In this document: one piece after another, positions 1 through 12,280 of the stretch | Position numbering within the stretch: the stretch's first letter is position 1 | How the letters are laid out: each line of letters starts with the position of its first letter | DNA from: Uloborus plumipes | Lineage: Eukaryota; Arthropoda; Arachnida; Araneae; Uloboridae | Assembly (NCBI GenBank): GCA_038373865.1 | Contig: JAXGGA010001582.1 | Coordinates: 1-64,000, forward strand | Reading direction: 5' to 3' | DNA: 64,000 nt | Notes under the pieces: model-generated | What the model saw: only the letters and a program-made list of their open reading frames with translations | Told to the model about the DNA's origin: nothing | The model's database searches: none | Made by a program: the position numbers and the translations under genes

Positions 1-31
1 TCGGAACCTATCATTCGCCTAATTCCTTTAA

Positions 32-262
32 TCCTTTATGTCCCAAATTAATTTAACAAATTTTGAAAGTCAGTAGGGTCTAAGGCCCCCACGCCTTAGG
101 GCCCCTAAGAAAACCGTTTCCTATTCCAAGAACCATCGGTTGGCCTCTCAGCGAAGTACAAGGAGTGGTACTTAAAAGCTTCAGCATGATTCTAGGCATA
201 TAGGATTCATAATACTAAATTAATACTAGCGGGACTTCTGAGTCCCGCCGGGGCATAAAGGG
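32..262. mobile_element. piggyBac-like MITE with TTAA target sites
   Basis: TTAA at 28-31 and 263-266 flank inverted ends TCCTTTATGTCCC and GGGGCATAAAGGG. The body is 231 bp, too short to code for a transposase. It contains a small hairpin (CGGGACT..AGTCCCG) beside the right end. The ends are diverged by a few bases, so it is old. Confidence 0.6.
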
Positions 263-518
263 TTAATCTCGCAGGTCAAGGAGGTTCTTCGTCCATGGCA
301 TAAATTTTTGGTTTTGGCAAGTAATTTAACTAGCCACATTATTTCTGATCGCTATCCGAAACTTTTACGCTGGTAAAATATATCTGTTCGGTTTTTTTTC
401 TGCAATTCCGAAAATACTGCCGCACAACATGAACCTTTCCTCTGCACACCGGTGTTGAGAAGCACTGCTCTAACAGATCAAGGGACTAATTCTCACTGCT
501 GTACATCCGTTTGGGGTA

Positions 519-540
519 TATATATATATATATATATATA
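519..540. repeat. (TA)n microsatellite
   Basis: A pure TA dinucleotide run that borders the left end of the TA-flanked MITE at 539. Confidence 0.9.
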
Positions 541-952
541 GTAGAGTCTCGAAAATCCGAGTCTCAAAAGTCCGAGGTTCCGCTTAATCCGAGGCTCTTT
601 ATTGACATTTTAAGGTCTATCTTTGCATTAAAATCTGAAAATAAGAACCTTTTGAGATTGGAAAATTTTCTTTTGTACTCACAATAAAGTAGTAAAAAAT
701 GTATTGAGAGGTTGGTGTCAAAAACATTCATCAAGTGTCACGAAATATTCTTTAACTACTAGAGATATATTAAGATATGCTTTGGAAATAATAACTTGAT
801 ATGTAAAACGACTTGAAATTAAGTTTATCTCACTAATGATGATCGAAAAGTGTTACGTTTCTACTGTTAAGAATTTTTTCCGGATAATCCGAGTTTTCAG
901 TAATCCGAGGTGGCATGAGCCCCAATTACCTCGGATTTTCGAGACTCTACTG
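539..952. mobile_element. pogo/Tigger-type MITE inserted in TA repeats
   Basis: The inverted ends are about 24 bp: AGTAGAGTCTCGAAAATCC on the left, and its complement ending in GAGACTCTACTG at 952. A TA follows at 953-954. The left flank is a TA microsatellite. The motif 'aatccgag' recurs inside both ends. The element is 414 bp with no coding capacity. A fragment of the same right end occurs at about 24972-25023. Confidence 0.75.
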
Positions 953-960
953 TATGTATG

Positions 961-964
<4 letters not shown>

Positions 965-1031
<67 letters not shown>

Positions 1032-1043
1032 ATATAATATATA

Positions 1044-1085
<42 letters not shown>
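965..1085. repeat. AT microsatellite, partly interrupted
   Basis: Long AT dinucleotide tract with a TATAATA-rich interruption around 1022-1058. Open frames through it encode only Tyr/Ile repeats and are not genes. Confidence 0.95.
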
Positions 1086-1088
<3 letters not shown>

Positions 1089-2220
1089 TTTGTTTTAGTT
1101 TTCTGTTTGGCACAGGGCCAGGAGGTCACGAAACAATGATGAAAGGAAGCCTTATGCAGGACAAGTAATTTGAATATGTCATCGCGAGACACTTTTGGTG
1201 AGACGTGCTGTTATAAAATACACCACATTCAGTTTTCCATTTCCCTTATAAAAGAATGGATCGCTCATATTTAAGTTCAAAAACTCGCTGCATAAAAGAG
1301 TATTGAAAAATATTAGCTTGAATATCTTTGGATCGTGTTCCGACTATCGAAAATTTGGATTTACTGGAATATAACTTTTCAGGGGCGATGGCGATTGTGT
1401 CTATTGTAAGATAAGTATTTTAATTTTTCTTCGTATTATATCTAAACTAACAGTACACACGTACTGTTTTGAAAATAAAAAAATTCTTTTCTTTTTTTTC
1501 TATTTTCCTATTTACAAAATGTCCCTCATATTTCAGTTCTAAAAATCAGCTTCAATGTTTTTATAATGTTTCGGATTAGCGAATATACCGATTAATAAGC
1601 TAACCGCACAGAACAAGGAGTCCTTACTCTGCGTAAGTCACATTTTTGTGCTTATGCTCGTCGAAACTTTTCTCGATTATCTAGACTAATAACAAGACCT
1701 GCAAGAAGAAAATAAATACTTCAAAGTATTTCCATTCAATGGAAGTCGTTAAAAATGATGCAAGCAGGCGAGTTTACTGTCTTATTTCAAGCAGTAATAG
1801 TTCAAGTCCCTTTTCAAAAAGTGAAGAGCCCCCCCCCCCCCCCGAAAATTTGGTCACCCTCATTTACCATTTCCCAGTCCTTCTCGACTATCCTTTAGTT
1901 TCGCTGTTCGTTCGTCAATAATGAACGAGTGTGTGATGCGTTTCCATTTCCAGCATTCCTCGCTGAAGGAAGAAGTGAGAAATGATGCGTTTTCGAATGC
2001 TCCCGGTAGCCTACTTTAGTCGGTGCTGCCATTGAAAGGGAATCTGTGGAAATTGGCTCTCGACTCGGCATTGGGCCCGCTCTCAAAAGACGAACCTCGC
2101 GTGGACGCTTGCCAGCTTGAGAGAGAAAAGGTGCTTGACACACACAGGCTCATCGCCTTCAGCACACGCGATTCATCTCACTTTTGGTATGGGTCACTTT
2201 TCAGGACAACTTTATTTGGT
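1086..2220. other. No gene recognised
   Basis: AT-rich sequence with a C14 run at about 1830. I see no splice-flanked conserved frame or clear inverted ends. Confidence 0.5.
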
Positions 2221-2228
2221 GTGCTCAT

Positions 2229-2394
2229 CAGGGCCTAATGATTGAATAGGCCGCCTTGGCCTAGGGCCCTTGCTTTTTAGGGTCCTCAAATGGCTAACAT
2301 TTTAGTCATTGGCTAAAATTGAAAGGTTTTGACTGCAGGGGGCCCCGGAAATAGTGTTTGGCGTAGGGCCTTCGAATAGTTTAATCGGGCCCTG
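2229..2394. mobile_element. Small hAT-type MITE with perfect 8-bp TSD
   Basis: GTGCTCAT at 2221-2228 is repeated exactly at 2395-2402. The element starts CAGGGCC and ends GGGCCCTG, with imperfect complementarity running about 30 bp inward. At 166 bp it cannot code. The 8-bp duplication and CAGGG ends fit the hAT superfamily. A sequence at about 19643 (CAGGGCCTGTCTCAGG) may be a one-ended relative. Confidence 0.85.
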
Positions 2395-2402
2395 GTGCTC
2401 AT

Positions 2403-3828
2403 TTCACTTTTTCACTCAAAGCATTTTATACGGAAAAACAGCACCAAAATACAATGTTTAAAATCCAACCTTGATCGCCCTTCGCAAACCATAGCATTCA
2501 AAACAACATTCATTATATAAAATTTCGTCAAAAGTAAGCAAATCAGAAGATTCTTACTTTTTTTTATGCTACATTGCGTCTGTATATGTCAATAGGTCGG
2601 TTAAAAACTAAACCATCTAGATTCACAAAATCAAAACATTCAGAGGCCTGAAAGAAGGACTAGCAAAGCTTCAATTAATTATATTGCATTATTATAAATT
2701 TTCAGTTAAAATCAAACACGTTAGAAATGTCGGAGGGAGTAGTACCGCACTAAGTCGCGGTTCACAGTCCCAAGCTCGGATAAAAAGTTAACTATTCCCT
2801 TTCCGAGTGGATTAGATCATCTTCTCAAAGAGCGAAAAAGGGAGCAGAGAATGATCGAGTGTTCGCCACATTCCCTACTTATGGTATTGTATAGTGAAGC
2901 ATTAAAATATTTTGATTCAAGTGATGTATGCTGCATTGTAATATCTAACTCAAAACCAGACCAACGTAAAGGACACTATCACTACTTTTGAGAAAAGAGC
3001 GAAAACTTTGTCTGCATACAAATCGCGCTTTTACAATGCTGATGAATAGTTATTACGGTTGTCTTTTTTTTACACGATTATGATATTATGGCTTGATGCG
3101 GAATAACATTCTACACAATGAAATGAAACTCGCCATTTTTGTACTGTACTTGATATAGTTTGGCCTTGAGGTATGGATACATTTAAATGTCAAATTTAGT
3201 TCTGTTTACAATAAGACATAAGTATCGAAGGAAGTATCCATTATATAACTTCAAAATGTAAAAATAATGAAAGTGCTGAGCCTTTGGGGGATTTACGAGA
3301 GATTTAAAGGTTTTAGATACCATTGGGAGACATATTCCGGGTCTGATTAACGCACTGTTCTTCTATCTGGGCACCAAAATGAGGTAAATATGTCTTTCTT
3401 TTTTTTTCCCTTTTAAAAACTACATTGATAATGTATGGATCTTTTTTCTCGAGTTTTACGAGGACATGGGATACCTGCAAGTTGTTTTGCTCGGGATTTG
3501 TATGAGAGCCTTGATTTTGGGCTTTATTGTGGGAAAAGATATATTTATCAAATAGTTTAGCTGACTTTGGCTAAGCAAGCTATAACGGAGGTTTCTTTCA
3601 TGCTACTGTGTAGAAAATATTGCGTCGGAAAGAAACATAAAAATCCAAATTTTAACAAAAATATTCTCCGTTCATGTACTGGTCGTCCTTTCTTTATAAT
3701 GATTATCTTTTCTGCCTATCCGTCTTGTACTATTTGTATAATGATGTCAAATCATACTAAAACTTTTTCAGCAGGCGATTTGTACCCGTTTAGGAAATAA
3801 TTTCAAGGAAATAATTGAAATTTAGAAT
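2403..3828. other. No gene recognised
   Basis: AT-rich sequence with no conserved frame, RNA gene or paired inverted ends that I can identify. Confidence 0.5.
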
Positions 3829-3830
3829 TA

Positions 3831-4390
3831 CAGTGAACTCTCACTTATACGCCGCCTCATTTTTGCGCCTTTTTCACTTATACGACGATTTTAAATAGTC
3901 CCAGCGCATTCCATAGCAAAATAATGATAGTATCGTTCGTTTATGCGTCGCTCTAAAGATAAATATTTCACTTATGCGCCGAATTTTCCCTAAAATGTAT
4001 GAAAATTAATTTATTTTCTTTAAAAGATAAGCATTTTTCTTCACTTTCCTCTTTAATCTTTCGCCTGTATTGCTCACGGAAGGCATTTTTTTCGTATGAA
4101 CTAGAGTTCGGAGAGGGACAATTATCTATTATGCATCGTTTTAAAAGGAACAGTTTGTAATTGGCTATGCTACAACTTTTGTTTTCTCTTAATCATTATA
4201 GTTACGTTGCAGTAATTGGCAAACTGTAGTAATATGTCCCTTTTCTATAGAACCATTCTTATTCGCTCTCTCATTAGAACCTATGTTGGGTTTTAGTCCT
4301 TTAAATAGGCTCGTTCACTTATACGTCTCTCTCACTTATGCCCCTTTTTCTGTTGCTCCCTAGGGCAGGCGCATAAGTGAGAGTTCACTG
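3831..4390. mobile_element. TA-flanked pogo/mariner-type MITE, copy 1
   Basis: Ends CAGTGAACTCTCACTTATAC and GCATAAGTGAGAGTTCACTG are inverted. TA lies on both sides (3829-3830 and 4391-4392). The 560-bp body repeats 'CACTTATGCGC' in subterminal positions. A second copy at 26912-27465 aligns along its whole length, so this is one non-autonomous family. Confidence 0.88.
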
Positions 4391-4969
4391 TAGTTCTTAT
4401 TAATATCTTTTTATTTTTATCATTTTAAAGATTATAATTATTAATCTTAAATGTTTAAATAAAAATGTTTAAAGAAAAATTATTTTGACTTGCGACGGGA
4501 CTCTATTCGTTAGATTTCGTGTTTTTTATCGAGCCTGATCCACTGGACTAAACTTGACGCAGACAAAAACGGCGTCCAGAGCGCAAGAAATCTATGGCCC
4601 TGTTGTTGGGCGCATAGGCGGATTTACGCTGTGGTTTCAGGGGGGCTTGCCTTCAGAAAATTTTGAAAATTTATTTTAAAAATGTTGGTTTTCAGCTTAT
4701 TTCAGAGCAGATTTTATGACACTGCAAACTGGAATAAATGTGCAAGAACTTGAAACGGTTTATATGGTTTTTGATAAAGTATATTACATTAGTCATGTTT
4801 TTTTTTTTACTTTATTCATTATGTTTTATTCAACGTAAAATAAATTGTAATTACTTACCAATAAATACCCACATATAGAGTAAACAATTCCATAATACAG
4901 CACTAAATGATAAATAATTTTCGAAATGAATTTTTTTGATGCATAAAATTACTAGAAAATTTATCTTTT

Positions 4970-5836
4970 CCAAGAAAATATAAAGGGGCGTGTTTTGAGA
5001 TAATCAAGGTCAAAAGTCACGGTGAATGACCTGGATACTGAAGCCTGTCATGTTAAGAAAGTCATGTAATATATAAATTGAAAGCTATGTTTTTAAGCTT
5101 TACAATGGTTTTAGAATTTTTATACTACCATAATTAGAAAAGAACTTAGTCATTTGCAAGCAATCGCTTTTCGTTTTTTTTCCTGCACTTTTTGCGAATT
5201 TTTACAGCCCTGTGTTTCGAACAATTTTTAAAATAGAAATCTAAAATTTAGGAACATAACTTATCTTGTCATATGTGTAATTCACGCCAAATTTCTTGAA
5301 AATCGGAAATGATAAGGTCAAGAAGGGGATTGCTTTGAGATATGGAATTTCCTAATGTAAAACATGTAAACGTTCATGATTTTTTTTTTTTTTTTTTGAG
5401 TACCTTGCCATTGCGGTGCCAACCTAAGTTTTGGTACAGTGGAAGTACAGTGTTGGAGCTATAAAATATATTTTTTTTCAAGAAATTCTAATGTGGCATG
5501 TTTGGAAATATTCAAGCTCAAAAGTCACGTTGACTGACCCTGAAACTAAAAACTGTCGTATATGTATCAAAAAAAAAAAAAAAACGCTCTATTCTTTAGC
5601 TTTGCAAATTGGTGTTTGAATTTTTATTCCACTATAGTTAGAAGAGAGGTTACAGTCATTTACACGTAACCACTTTTCGTTTTTTTTTTTCGCACTTTTG
5701 CTTTTTTTTACAGCCCTGTATTTCGTGCAATTAAGAAAAAAAAATCTAAATTTTGGGCACGATTACTTATGTTGTCGTATGTGTCAATCACACCACCTTT
5801 CGTTAAAATCGGAAGTGATAAGGCCAAGAAGGAGAG
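4970..5836. repeat. Two diverged direct repeats, offset about 507 bp
   Basis: About 4970-5330 and 5477-5836 share 'caaaagtcacg', 'gcttttcgtttttttt', 'tacagccctgt' and 'gataaggYcaagaagg' in the same order and spacing. Each unit is about 360 bp. No coding frame survives in both. The pair may be part of a larger element whose C/G-rich ends could be near 4615 and 7320, but that is a guess. Confidence 0.65.
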
Positions 5837-5839
5837 TAA

Positions 5840-7580
5840 TATTGCCTACTCCTAGTTACATTAGGAAAAGGGAGGACTTTTTTGAAAATATACTTCTAAA
5901 AGCGCAGTTTTAGACGATTCCCCATAATTTCTACATTTAAAAATGTACAGTGTACACTTACTATAGACAATCTTCGATGCTGCTAAGAGGAGAAGATCGG
6001 ACGCGTAACCCGTTCATTTTTGTAAATTGAAATTAAGAAAAGGCTTCCCACAATTTTTCCAAAAAGGCTCAAAAACAATTTTTTGTTTTTTGATGCATCC
6101 CGATTCAGTTTTTTATCTATTTACGCTGCCATGTGTTGATTTTGTAGAAAGAAGGGACAAAATGTCAGTTTTTTCAATTCCTTCGTCCCTTTTTTTAGCC
6201 TTTTTGATTGATATGCAAGTCTGAATTTGCTCTCCACGAAGTAAAGACCACATTAGAACGGCAAATTAGCAAAATGGATTCACTTTCAAATTTCAGTTTC
6301 AAGTGTATGTTTTTGAAAAAGTAAGCTGAGCTGTATACTATTGGGTTTTAAAGTCAGTATGGATCCAATGACCTTCTCAAAAATGCGGGATACGGCTTCA
6401 AAAATCGGAACAATTGGCCACAGTGGACTCTCTCCTAACAAATACAAAAAATAAATTAAATAAAGTTAAAATAATCAATAAATAAACAAGTCAATATTAA
6501 ACAAATACAAATACATTTAAAAGTATTAACGAAATTTTTAAAACATATATCATGGGGGAAGAGGGGAATAAAGGTGGTCTACAATTGCATTTTAGGATAT
6601 CGATTTCGGCAAAATAGGGGATGGGGAGAGTCGAACGGTTGGCTCGCCTCGAGTGACACCCATTTGCTGGGGATGGATTTGAAATTTTATGAAAACTATA
6701 AATATAACTCAATTCTGAAAGTTTCCCACATTGCGTTTGATCAAATTTCAAATAAAAAGGAGCACAAAACTGCGAGCAGGGATAATAAATTAACATTTAC
6801 ATTGGTGTCTAGGGCAAATTTTACTTTTGGCGCATCATTTATATTTAGCTCTAAATTTAAACTTTTCTTACACCATATTAAAAATGAGTTGTTTCTGAAA
6901 ACTGTATGAATTTTATATTTAGATAAAACATTAAAAGCTTAACAGTATATTAAAACTTGTACTGAAGGTGACACCGCACATTGTTACCCCGCGTGACACC
7001 CGTTCTAGGTACACGTCACTGTAGATATTGAAATTTTAAAGAATTTTCCTACGGAACCAATAAATTAAATACTTAACCCACCATGCAGCTGTATTTATAA
7101 CTACGCTCATTTCCAGTGCAAATTAGTTCCGAAATGAAGTAGTAAAATTAACTTTCTGTATTAATTTCTTGAGAGGCTAAACAATATTAAAATTTCAACA
7201 TGAAAAAAGAAAAAAAGCTAATGTTAAATTTACCAGAATTTTAATAGTAAAGCTCTCAGTTTTTAAAACCTTACTTGGCTCTCGGAGGGGGCCATGCCCC
7301 TCCCCCTCTGGAGCCGCCACTAGCTTCTAGTTTTGTGGGAGGTCATTATCAAAATGCGGGGAGCAGGGGCGCTCCGAGCTGAAATTTTTGGGAGGGGGAA
7401 AATTATAATTTGATCAATGAAGTTATAATTTTACCGAATGATAAAATACAAGCATGCACATTGCACATATGTCGTATATGCATAACATTTAGTGATAAAA
7501 AACATTAGGAATCTTTTATAAAACAATTCCAAAAACTGAAAAGAACAAATTCTCTCAATGTTGCAATTTTGTCTTCAAAT
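5840..7580. other. No gene recognised; C/G-rich repeat end near 7275-7400
   Basis: Mostly AT-rich. About 7275-7320 (CCATGCCCCTCCCCCTCTGG, then AGCCGCCAC) and 7620-7680 look like the C/G-rich termini of dispersed repeats. The 111-codon frame at 6574-6909 has no recognisable domain. Confidence 0.4.
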
Positions 7581-7739
7581 TGCCGAATCGTCAGCAAAAT
7601 GTGCCGAATACGGAAATTATTGGGAGGTCACAGTGTCCTCCCACGACCCCCCATTGGGACGCTCCTGGCGGGGGGGGCAAATGTATCGAAAAAGTCCCCC
7701 AATTGCAATTTCAGGCCATTTTTGGTAGCTCTAAGCCAG

Positions 7740-8056
7740 CCCCTTTGCCGCTCCGGATTCTCCAAGTTGTCTGGAAGAAGCAGCGACCCCAAACTGCCGG
7801 CGAAAAAAGTCGCCTAGTAGAAGTTCGGGCTGTCCCCGGCAGGTGTCGCCTCGGCCGGAAGCGTGCGTGTGGGTCGCGGCGAACGGGTTCTGTCTCTCCG
7901 AAGGCGGCGTCTGGCTGCCATGGCCACGAGCTCCCCACCGCCGGGGGCCGACCCCCGACTGCACCCCAGCCTCAGGAGGGGGCACCCATAGATTTGGATT
8001 TCCCTCCCCACATCGAATGCACACAAATCTCGAGCTCTCATGCCTGCTCGCCATCG
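7740..8056 (+). promoter_or_regulatory. CpG-rich block ending in a splice donor; probable first exon or promoter region
   Basis: This is the only sustained GC- and CpG-rich single-copy-looking block in an otherwise AT-rich window. It ends at a consensus donor (GTAAGT at 8057-8062). A strong-context ATG at 7919 (GCTGCCATGG) opens a 25-codon frame that stops at 7994-7996, which would act as an upstream ORF if the block is 5' UTR. The left part (about 7590-7700) looks like the C/G-rich end of a repeat rather than exon. I infer a first exon with a CpG-rich promoter. A transcript 5' end would settle it. Confidence 0.45.
8017..8056 (+). CDS. Candidate first coding exon of the PMEPA1/LDLRAD4-like gene
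   Basis: An ATG at 8017 opens 13 codons plus one base before a strong splice donor (ATCG followed by GTAAGT at 8057). The intron phase is 1, exactly what the transmembrane exon at 26103 needs, since it begins with the last two bases of a codon. The predicted N-terminus is short (MHTNLELSCLLAI, then V) and runs straight into the membrane segment. This resembles the short-ectodomain isoforms known for vertebrate PMEPA1. The joined protein would be 291 residues, near the usual family length of about 290-310. No other ATG occurs upstream in this frame before a stop. The other two frames at this donor give a wrong phase or a stop. The Kozak context is weak and the 18-kb intron is long. The phase match could be chance (one in three), and exons carrying an LDL-receptor A module may lie elsewhere. 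Confidence 0.42.
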
Positions 8057-8062
8057 GTAAGT

Positions 8063-9215
8063 CAACACTTTTTCTCCCCTAAGCCTTTTGCCGACTTTAT
8101 CCTGACGTGTGTCGACGACGCTTCGTGCACCATTCGGCGACCAAAAAATGCGTTCAAATTTCATGTTAGTCTTCAATCCGACTGCTTTTTTTTTTTTTTC
8201 AAACCATACATGCTGAAACTGTCTTGAAATTTTCCGTCTTTTATCAATCTTGATGTTTTGTACATTAAAAATGGGGCTCGAACCCACACATCAAATTAAA
8301 AAAAAAAGTTCAAGCTGCTGCAAATGGTTTATTACTGTCCCCGTAAGAACACACGAAAAGTCCCACACCCCTTGGTGCTTTGGGTTAGGGAATGGGGGGC
8401 ATCTAAGAATGGCTAGGAATATTTTCCTATTTTCAGAGTGCATTTGTGGAGAAAATATTATTTCATGCGAACTTTAAAAGCATTAAATGAGTAGTGTATC
8501 GCAAGAGCAATGGAGCAAACTCTTTCCTACAAACCAAAGTAATACCCAAAAAACAGCTCATTACATTTTTAGTAGAAATATTCATGCAAATTTAAAATGC
8601 ATTAAATCCTCCAAGAATGACTCACCCTCTTCTAATTCTACAGCCCCCCCCCCCCCGAAAAAAAGAAGACTGCTAGTAAAATAATTCGTGGTGTACCAAA
8701 TACTCTGCACTGTCTACTTGGCCAATTTACCAAGTACATGGTACTCAGCTAAATTTTGAGCATGTATTCGGGCGATGCCGAGTAGTCGTAAAAGTTTAAT
8801 ATTTTTCACGATAATGAAAGTGAGAAATTTACAATTGCCTTATTCACAAAATAAAACTTCTTTTCTATGTATGGAGCAAGGGAGTAGATAGCTTTAAGAG
8901 GGCCATTGATGTTTGTTGGGGTCTATAATTTGACTAGGACTAGGCCAGTTGGGCCAGAGCCTGTTGCTGGTTCTTGCATTTGAAAATAGAACACTAGAGA
9001 GAGACCGCACAATGGTCTGGTACAATTTGTAAATTTAAGGCAGAGCTTGGGTATACAGCAGAAGTTACCGCCCCTAAACCAGGGCTAGGGCAGAAACATA
9101 TAAAATACTGTAAACTCGGTTAATCCATCCAAGGACTAGTTTCGTGCTTGTTCCCCTGTGCTACAAAAGTTTTCACAATATATAAAGATCAAGATATTTA
9201 GTTAAAGTTATATGG
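8063..9215. other. Intron or intergenic sequence; short dispersed-repeat match
   Basis: No gene seen. About 8995-9060 (gagagaccgc .. ggtaca .. aaggcagagct .. gggtat) resembles 57838-57893, suggesting a dispersed repeat with a decayed frame. Confidence 0.4.
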
Positions 9216-11190
9216 GCAATTCCACGTGACTCACGTTACCATATGATTTTACAAATGTTCATGTTATATATATTAAAGAAATACCATTCCTGATTTAAAT
9301 AAAGCTCTTGACAGTCATCTAGGATGCAGTGAGAACCTATGGATGTCAGCATTTTAAATTTTAACAGAAATAGATGGTATTTAAACCTTGATTTAACGTC
9401 GTGACTCACGTTACAAAAAAAGGAACTCGAGTTTTTTGGATAACTAAAAACCTAAGATTTCTGCTCTTTCAGAATAATAAAATTGAAAAACTGCTGTTCA
9501 TGGAACAAAATTTGTTTCTAAGTTATGATATATACGAAAATAAAGTTCATTCTGCAGTCACTAATTAAGTTAATCAATATTTTGAGCGTGATTCACGTTA
9601 CATAGTTCCGTGACTCACGTTACATTTCAGCTTTAGTCTTTTACTTTACCTCTTATTTTGAAAACTGTGTTGAGAGACTTCACTTAAATTCAATTAAAAT
9701 TAATGCTTAATGGCTTGTTTTCTTTAGTTGATCAGTTTTAAACACAGTAAAACCTCTCCGAGCGGTCACTTCTACAAAGCGGCCACCCCCCTTAACGGCC
9801 AATTTTTCCTACCACGAATTTTTTGTCCCATAGACCTAGTGTTAAAATTCTCCCTAGCAGCTGCTATCTAACCCTTCTGAATGGTCGCCGAGTGGATTCT
9901 CAATTCAATTTTTCAGAAAAATATGCTTGTGTTTTTTTTTCATACTACTTCCCGTATTTTCTCTCTGACTGCATTATAGTGATTTCAAATTCTCAATTGA
10001 TACATATGAAAACTTTTATAGGCTACTACACACCATCACATTTCATCTGATACCAATCATAAAATTTAATGTTGCATAATGGCTGTAAAATTAGTTGACT
10101 GCTGTCAAAAGTAGGCTCTTCAAAGTACTTACTAAGAGCAAGTAACTTACTAAGCTCTAAATAAGAGCAAGTGAGATGTTGACCGTGCTTTTTAAAATTT
10201 CTTTTATGTTCCAATTTTATACGTATGTATATTTTTCTTTTCTCGCTCAAGATAACTTTTAAAATCATTTTTGTTTAGATTTTCTTGGGATAAATAATTT
10301 TTTCAGCATGAGTTCGGTGAACATTGAAATCTTCTTTTCAAATGTATATTACATATACGGATGAGTATTGAGTAACTCACTTATGACTACAGTTTAACTG
10401 CGAGGTAAATTAACGGAATTTCTTCTTGTTTTGGCGAGTCTTCCTTAGTGTATTTACATATTGGTATACTTGTTGAAGCAACTTTGAATTTAGCAAAATT
10501 TCCCTTGAAAGTTTCATATGGTTATTTTTCAGCTTATATTGAATTGCTAGAGACAACATCTTTAGCTTTTCGATTTTTCTCGTTAGACATTCTTTCATCC
10601 GGAGACAATGTTTCTGTTTACATGCAATGCACTTCCCTTCTTGCTTCAAATTTTCTCGGCACCTTTTCTGTCAGTCTGCGGTTACTCGTGAAATATTTTA
10701 AAAATTTCTTTTACTGGAATGAAAAACCTTTTTTGGATACGGAAGAAAAATAAGTGCATGCATAAACACATGCTACACATTGGAAATCTGAGGGCCAAAA
10801 CATGGACCCTTGCACTAATTATAGATTTTACACTAAACGAATTAAAACTACGCTATTTATATATAATTTCATCAGTATTATTAATTATATGTAGGTGTGT
10901 ACAAGTACTAACCCTCCCTTTAGACCCTAAAATACCATAAGGGCACAATAAATACTTTTAAGAAGTTAATATTAGCTTGTATTGGCTGTAACTCACTTTT
11001 CGCATGACTCACGTTACAAAATAAACATCCTTATTTTTTGAATAAAAATGCAAAAAAACATCTAAATTGGCCCATGATTTCTTTTTTGTAATATACTTAA
11101 GAAGAAGAAACAGGAGAAAACATTTCATTTATAAGCTATCAAATTTGGAAATATTATAAAAGTTAAGTTTTCGTGACTCACGTTACACAA
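9216..11190. repeat. Repeat element with six copies of a GTGACTCACGTTAC motif
   Basis: The 14-bp motif GTGACTCACGTTAC occurs at 9226, 9401, 9588 (one change), 9610, 11004 (one change) and 11173, all on the + strand. The first four are spaced 175, 187 and 22 bp. The gap between copies 4 and 5 holds a pogo-type end at 9745. A related element at 56824-57250 has the variant GTGACTAACGTAAC with nearly the same grid. Element boundaries and class are unknown. Confidence 0.7.
9745..9905 (+). mobile_element. One-ended pogo/Tigger-type fragment
   Basis: CAGTAAAACCTCTCCGAGCG followed by the 'gcggccacc..ggtcgccgagtgg' style of sequence is typical of pogo-like termini. I found no matching right end before 11 kb, so it is a fragment or too diverged. 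It interrupts the motif-bearing repeat around it. Confidence 0.55.
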
Positions 11191-11928
11191 AATTTAATGG
11201 TTTAAAAGCTAGTTAAAAATTATTTTAAGAATACATTTCAAAATGTAATATTAATAAGTGTTTTCTTATCGAATAAATCTGTCAGGAAAAAATGCAATTA
11301 AATTGTGGAAACAGGCTAAACCAATAAAATATGCTCGGTTAAAATTGTGTCTAGCAGAGAGAGATTTTTACAAAATTGTGAGCTCATAGAACACATTCTC
11401 TTACAAAAAGAAAATGGTTCACCAGAAGTTACCTTATTCTAATTTGTAAAGTTCAATCAATATAGAGAACGTACAAAAAAAAATTAAAACAATTTTTCAA
11501 CATTTTTTTTTTTAACATAGAGTTCTCATGTTGCCTGGAATTGCCTATATGTAAGCATTTCTGAAACATATCATCTGATTGAGATCAACTCTCTGTCAAA
11601 ACTGGAAATTTTAAAAGATTTCTCTTAATAAGAAGCCAAGTCTTCATTATGAAGCTCTGTTTTGATATCTAGATCTTCGGCAGAGCCAGGGGTATTGCAC
11701 AAGCGGTCCAACACCGCTTGCGTGTATATTCAGCCTTTTTTTCGCAGTATTGAATGCATTCCATCGAATGATCCAATTTTGTCCTGAATGTCTTGAATAT
11801 AGTATATTTTTCTTGCTCTTGACAATTTTTGCTTTTACCAGCATTCAGGACGGAGTATGAACTATTAATCGACAAATCGGTGGCATCATTAGTTACTTCA
11901 CCTTCTTTTTAAAGACTTTTTCTGTACT

Positions 11929-12150
11929 TGCTTCTGTCATGGTTTTCACCTTTTGCTTCCGGTTGCAGAGTTAAATCCAGCTGCGTGAACTTTAACGCAC
12001 TTCCGCTTTATAGTGAAGCGAGCGGCACAATGCGTTCCCTCACTCTGCTGTATTTTTTTTTCTGTACTTGCTTTTTCTACCTTTTGCTTCCAAATGTGGG
12101 GTTAAATTCGACCCCCTTGATATTTAACGCACTTCAGCTTTTTGTCTCCA
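11929..12150. repeat. Two diverged direct repeats left of the palindrome
   Basis: About 11929-12015 and 12066-12150 share 'acttgctt', 'ccttttgcttcc', 'gttaaat' and 'ttaacgcactt' in order, offset by about 135 bp. The segment 'cggcacaatgcgt..ctctgctg' at 12030 resembles part of the 220-bp units right of the palindrome, so both flanks may be one disrupted array. Confidence 0.6.
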
Positions 12151-12280
12151 GAAACAATGAAATAATAGTAATAAAACTGACGTTTGATTATTAAATTTAA
12201 CTCATTAATCTCAAGGCTAACCAAAACAAAGATATATTTGCGGATTGTGGGCATTTAATCTTCACGTGAGCTATGTATAA

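Noticed and set aside
836..1192. Open frames on both strands encoding long Tyr-Ile runs
   Set aside because: They are translations of the AT microsatellite and of a MITE end, with no conserved sequence.
4613..7322. A single large element bounded by 'ggcggatttacg' and 'ggagccgccac'
   Set aside because: The end similarity is only a few bases and no target duplication was found.
7919..7996. Strong-Kozak ATG opening MATSSPPPGADPRLHPSLRR
   Set aside because: It stops after 25 codons before the splice donor, so it cannot be the main start; at most it is an upstream ORF.
7580..8287. Long overlapping frames (up to 215 codons on +, 157 on -) in the CpG-rich block
   Set aside because: GC-rich sequence lacks stops in several frames by chance. 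They run through a strong splice donor or through repeat sequence and show no domain. Only the short donor-compatible frame from 8017 is kept as a candidate.
10448..10753. 101-codon frame on + and 79-codon frame on - in the same place
   Set aside because: Neither shows a domain. Overlapping frames of this length occur by chance, and no splice context or second copy supports coding.
9226..11186. Regular 14-bp repeats considered as a CRISPR array
   Set aside because: The genome is eukaryotic, the spacers are 150-190 bp, and the repeats are too short and uneven.
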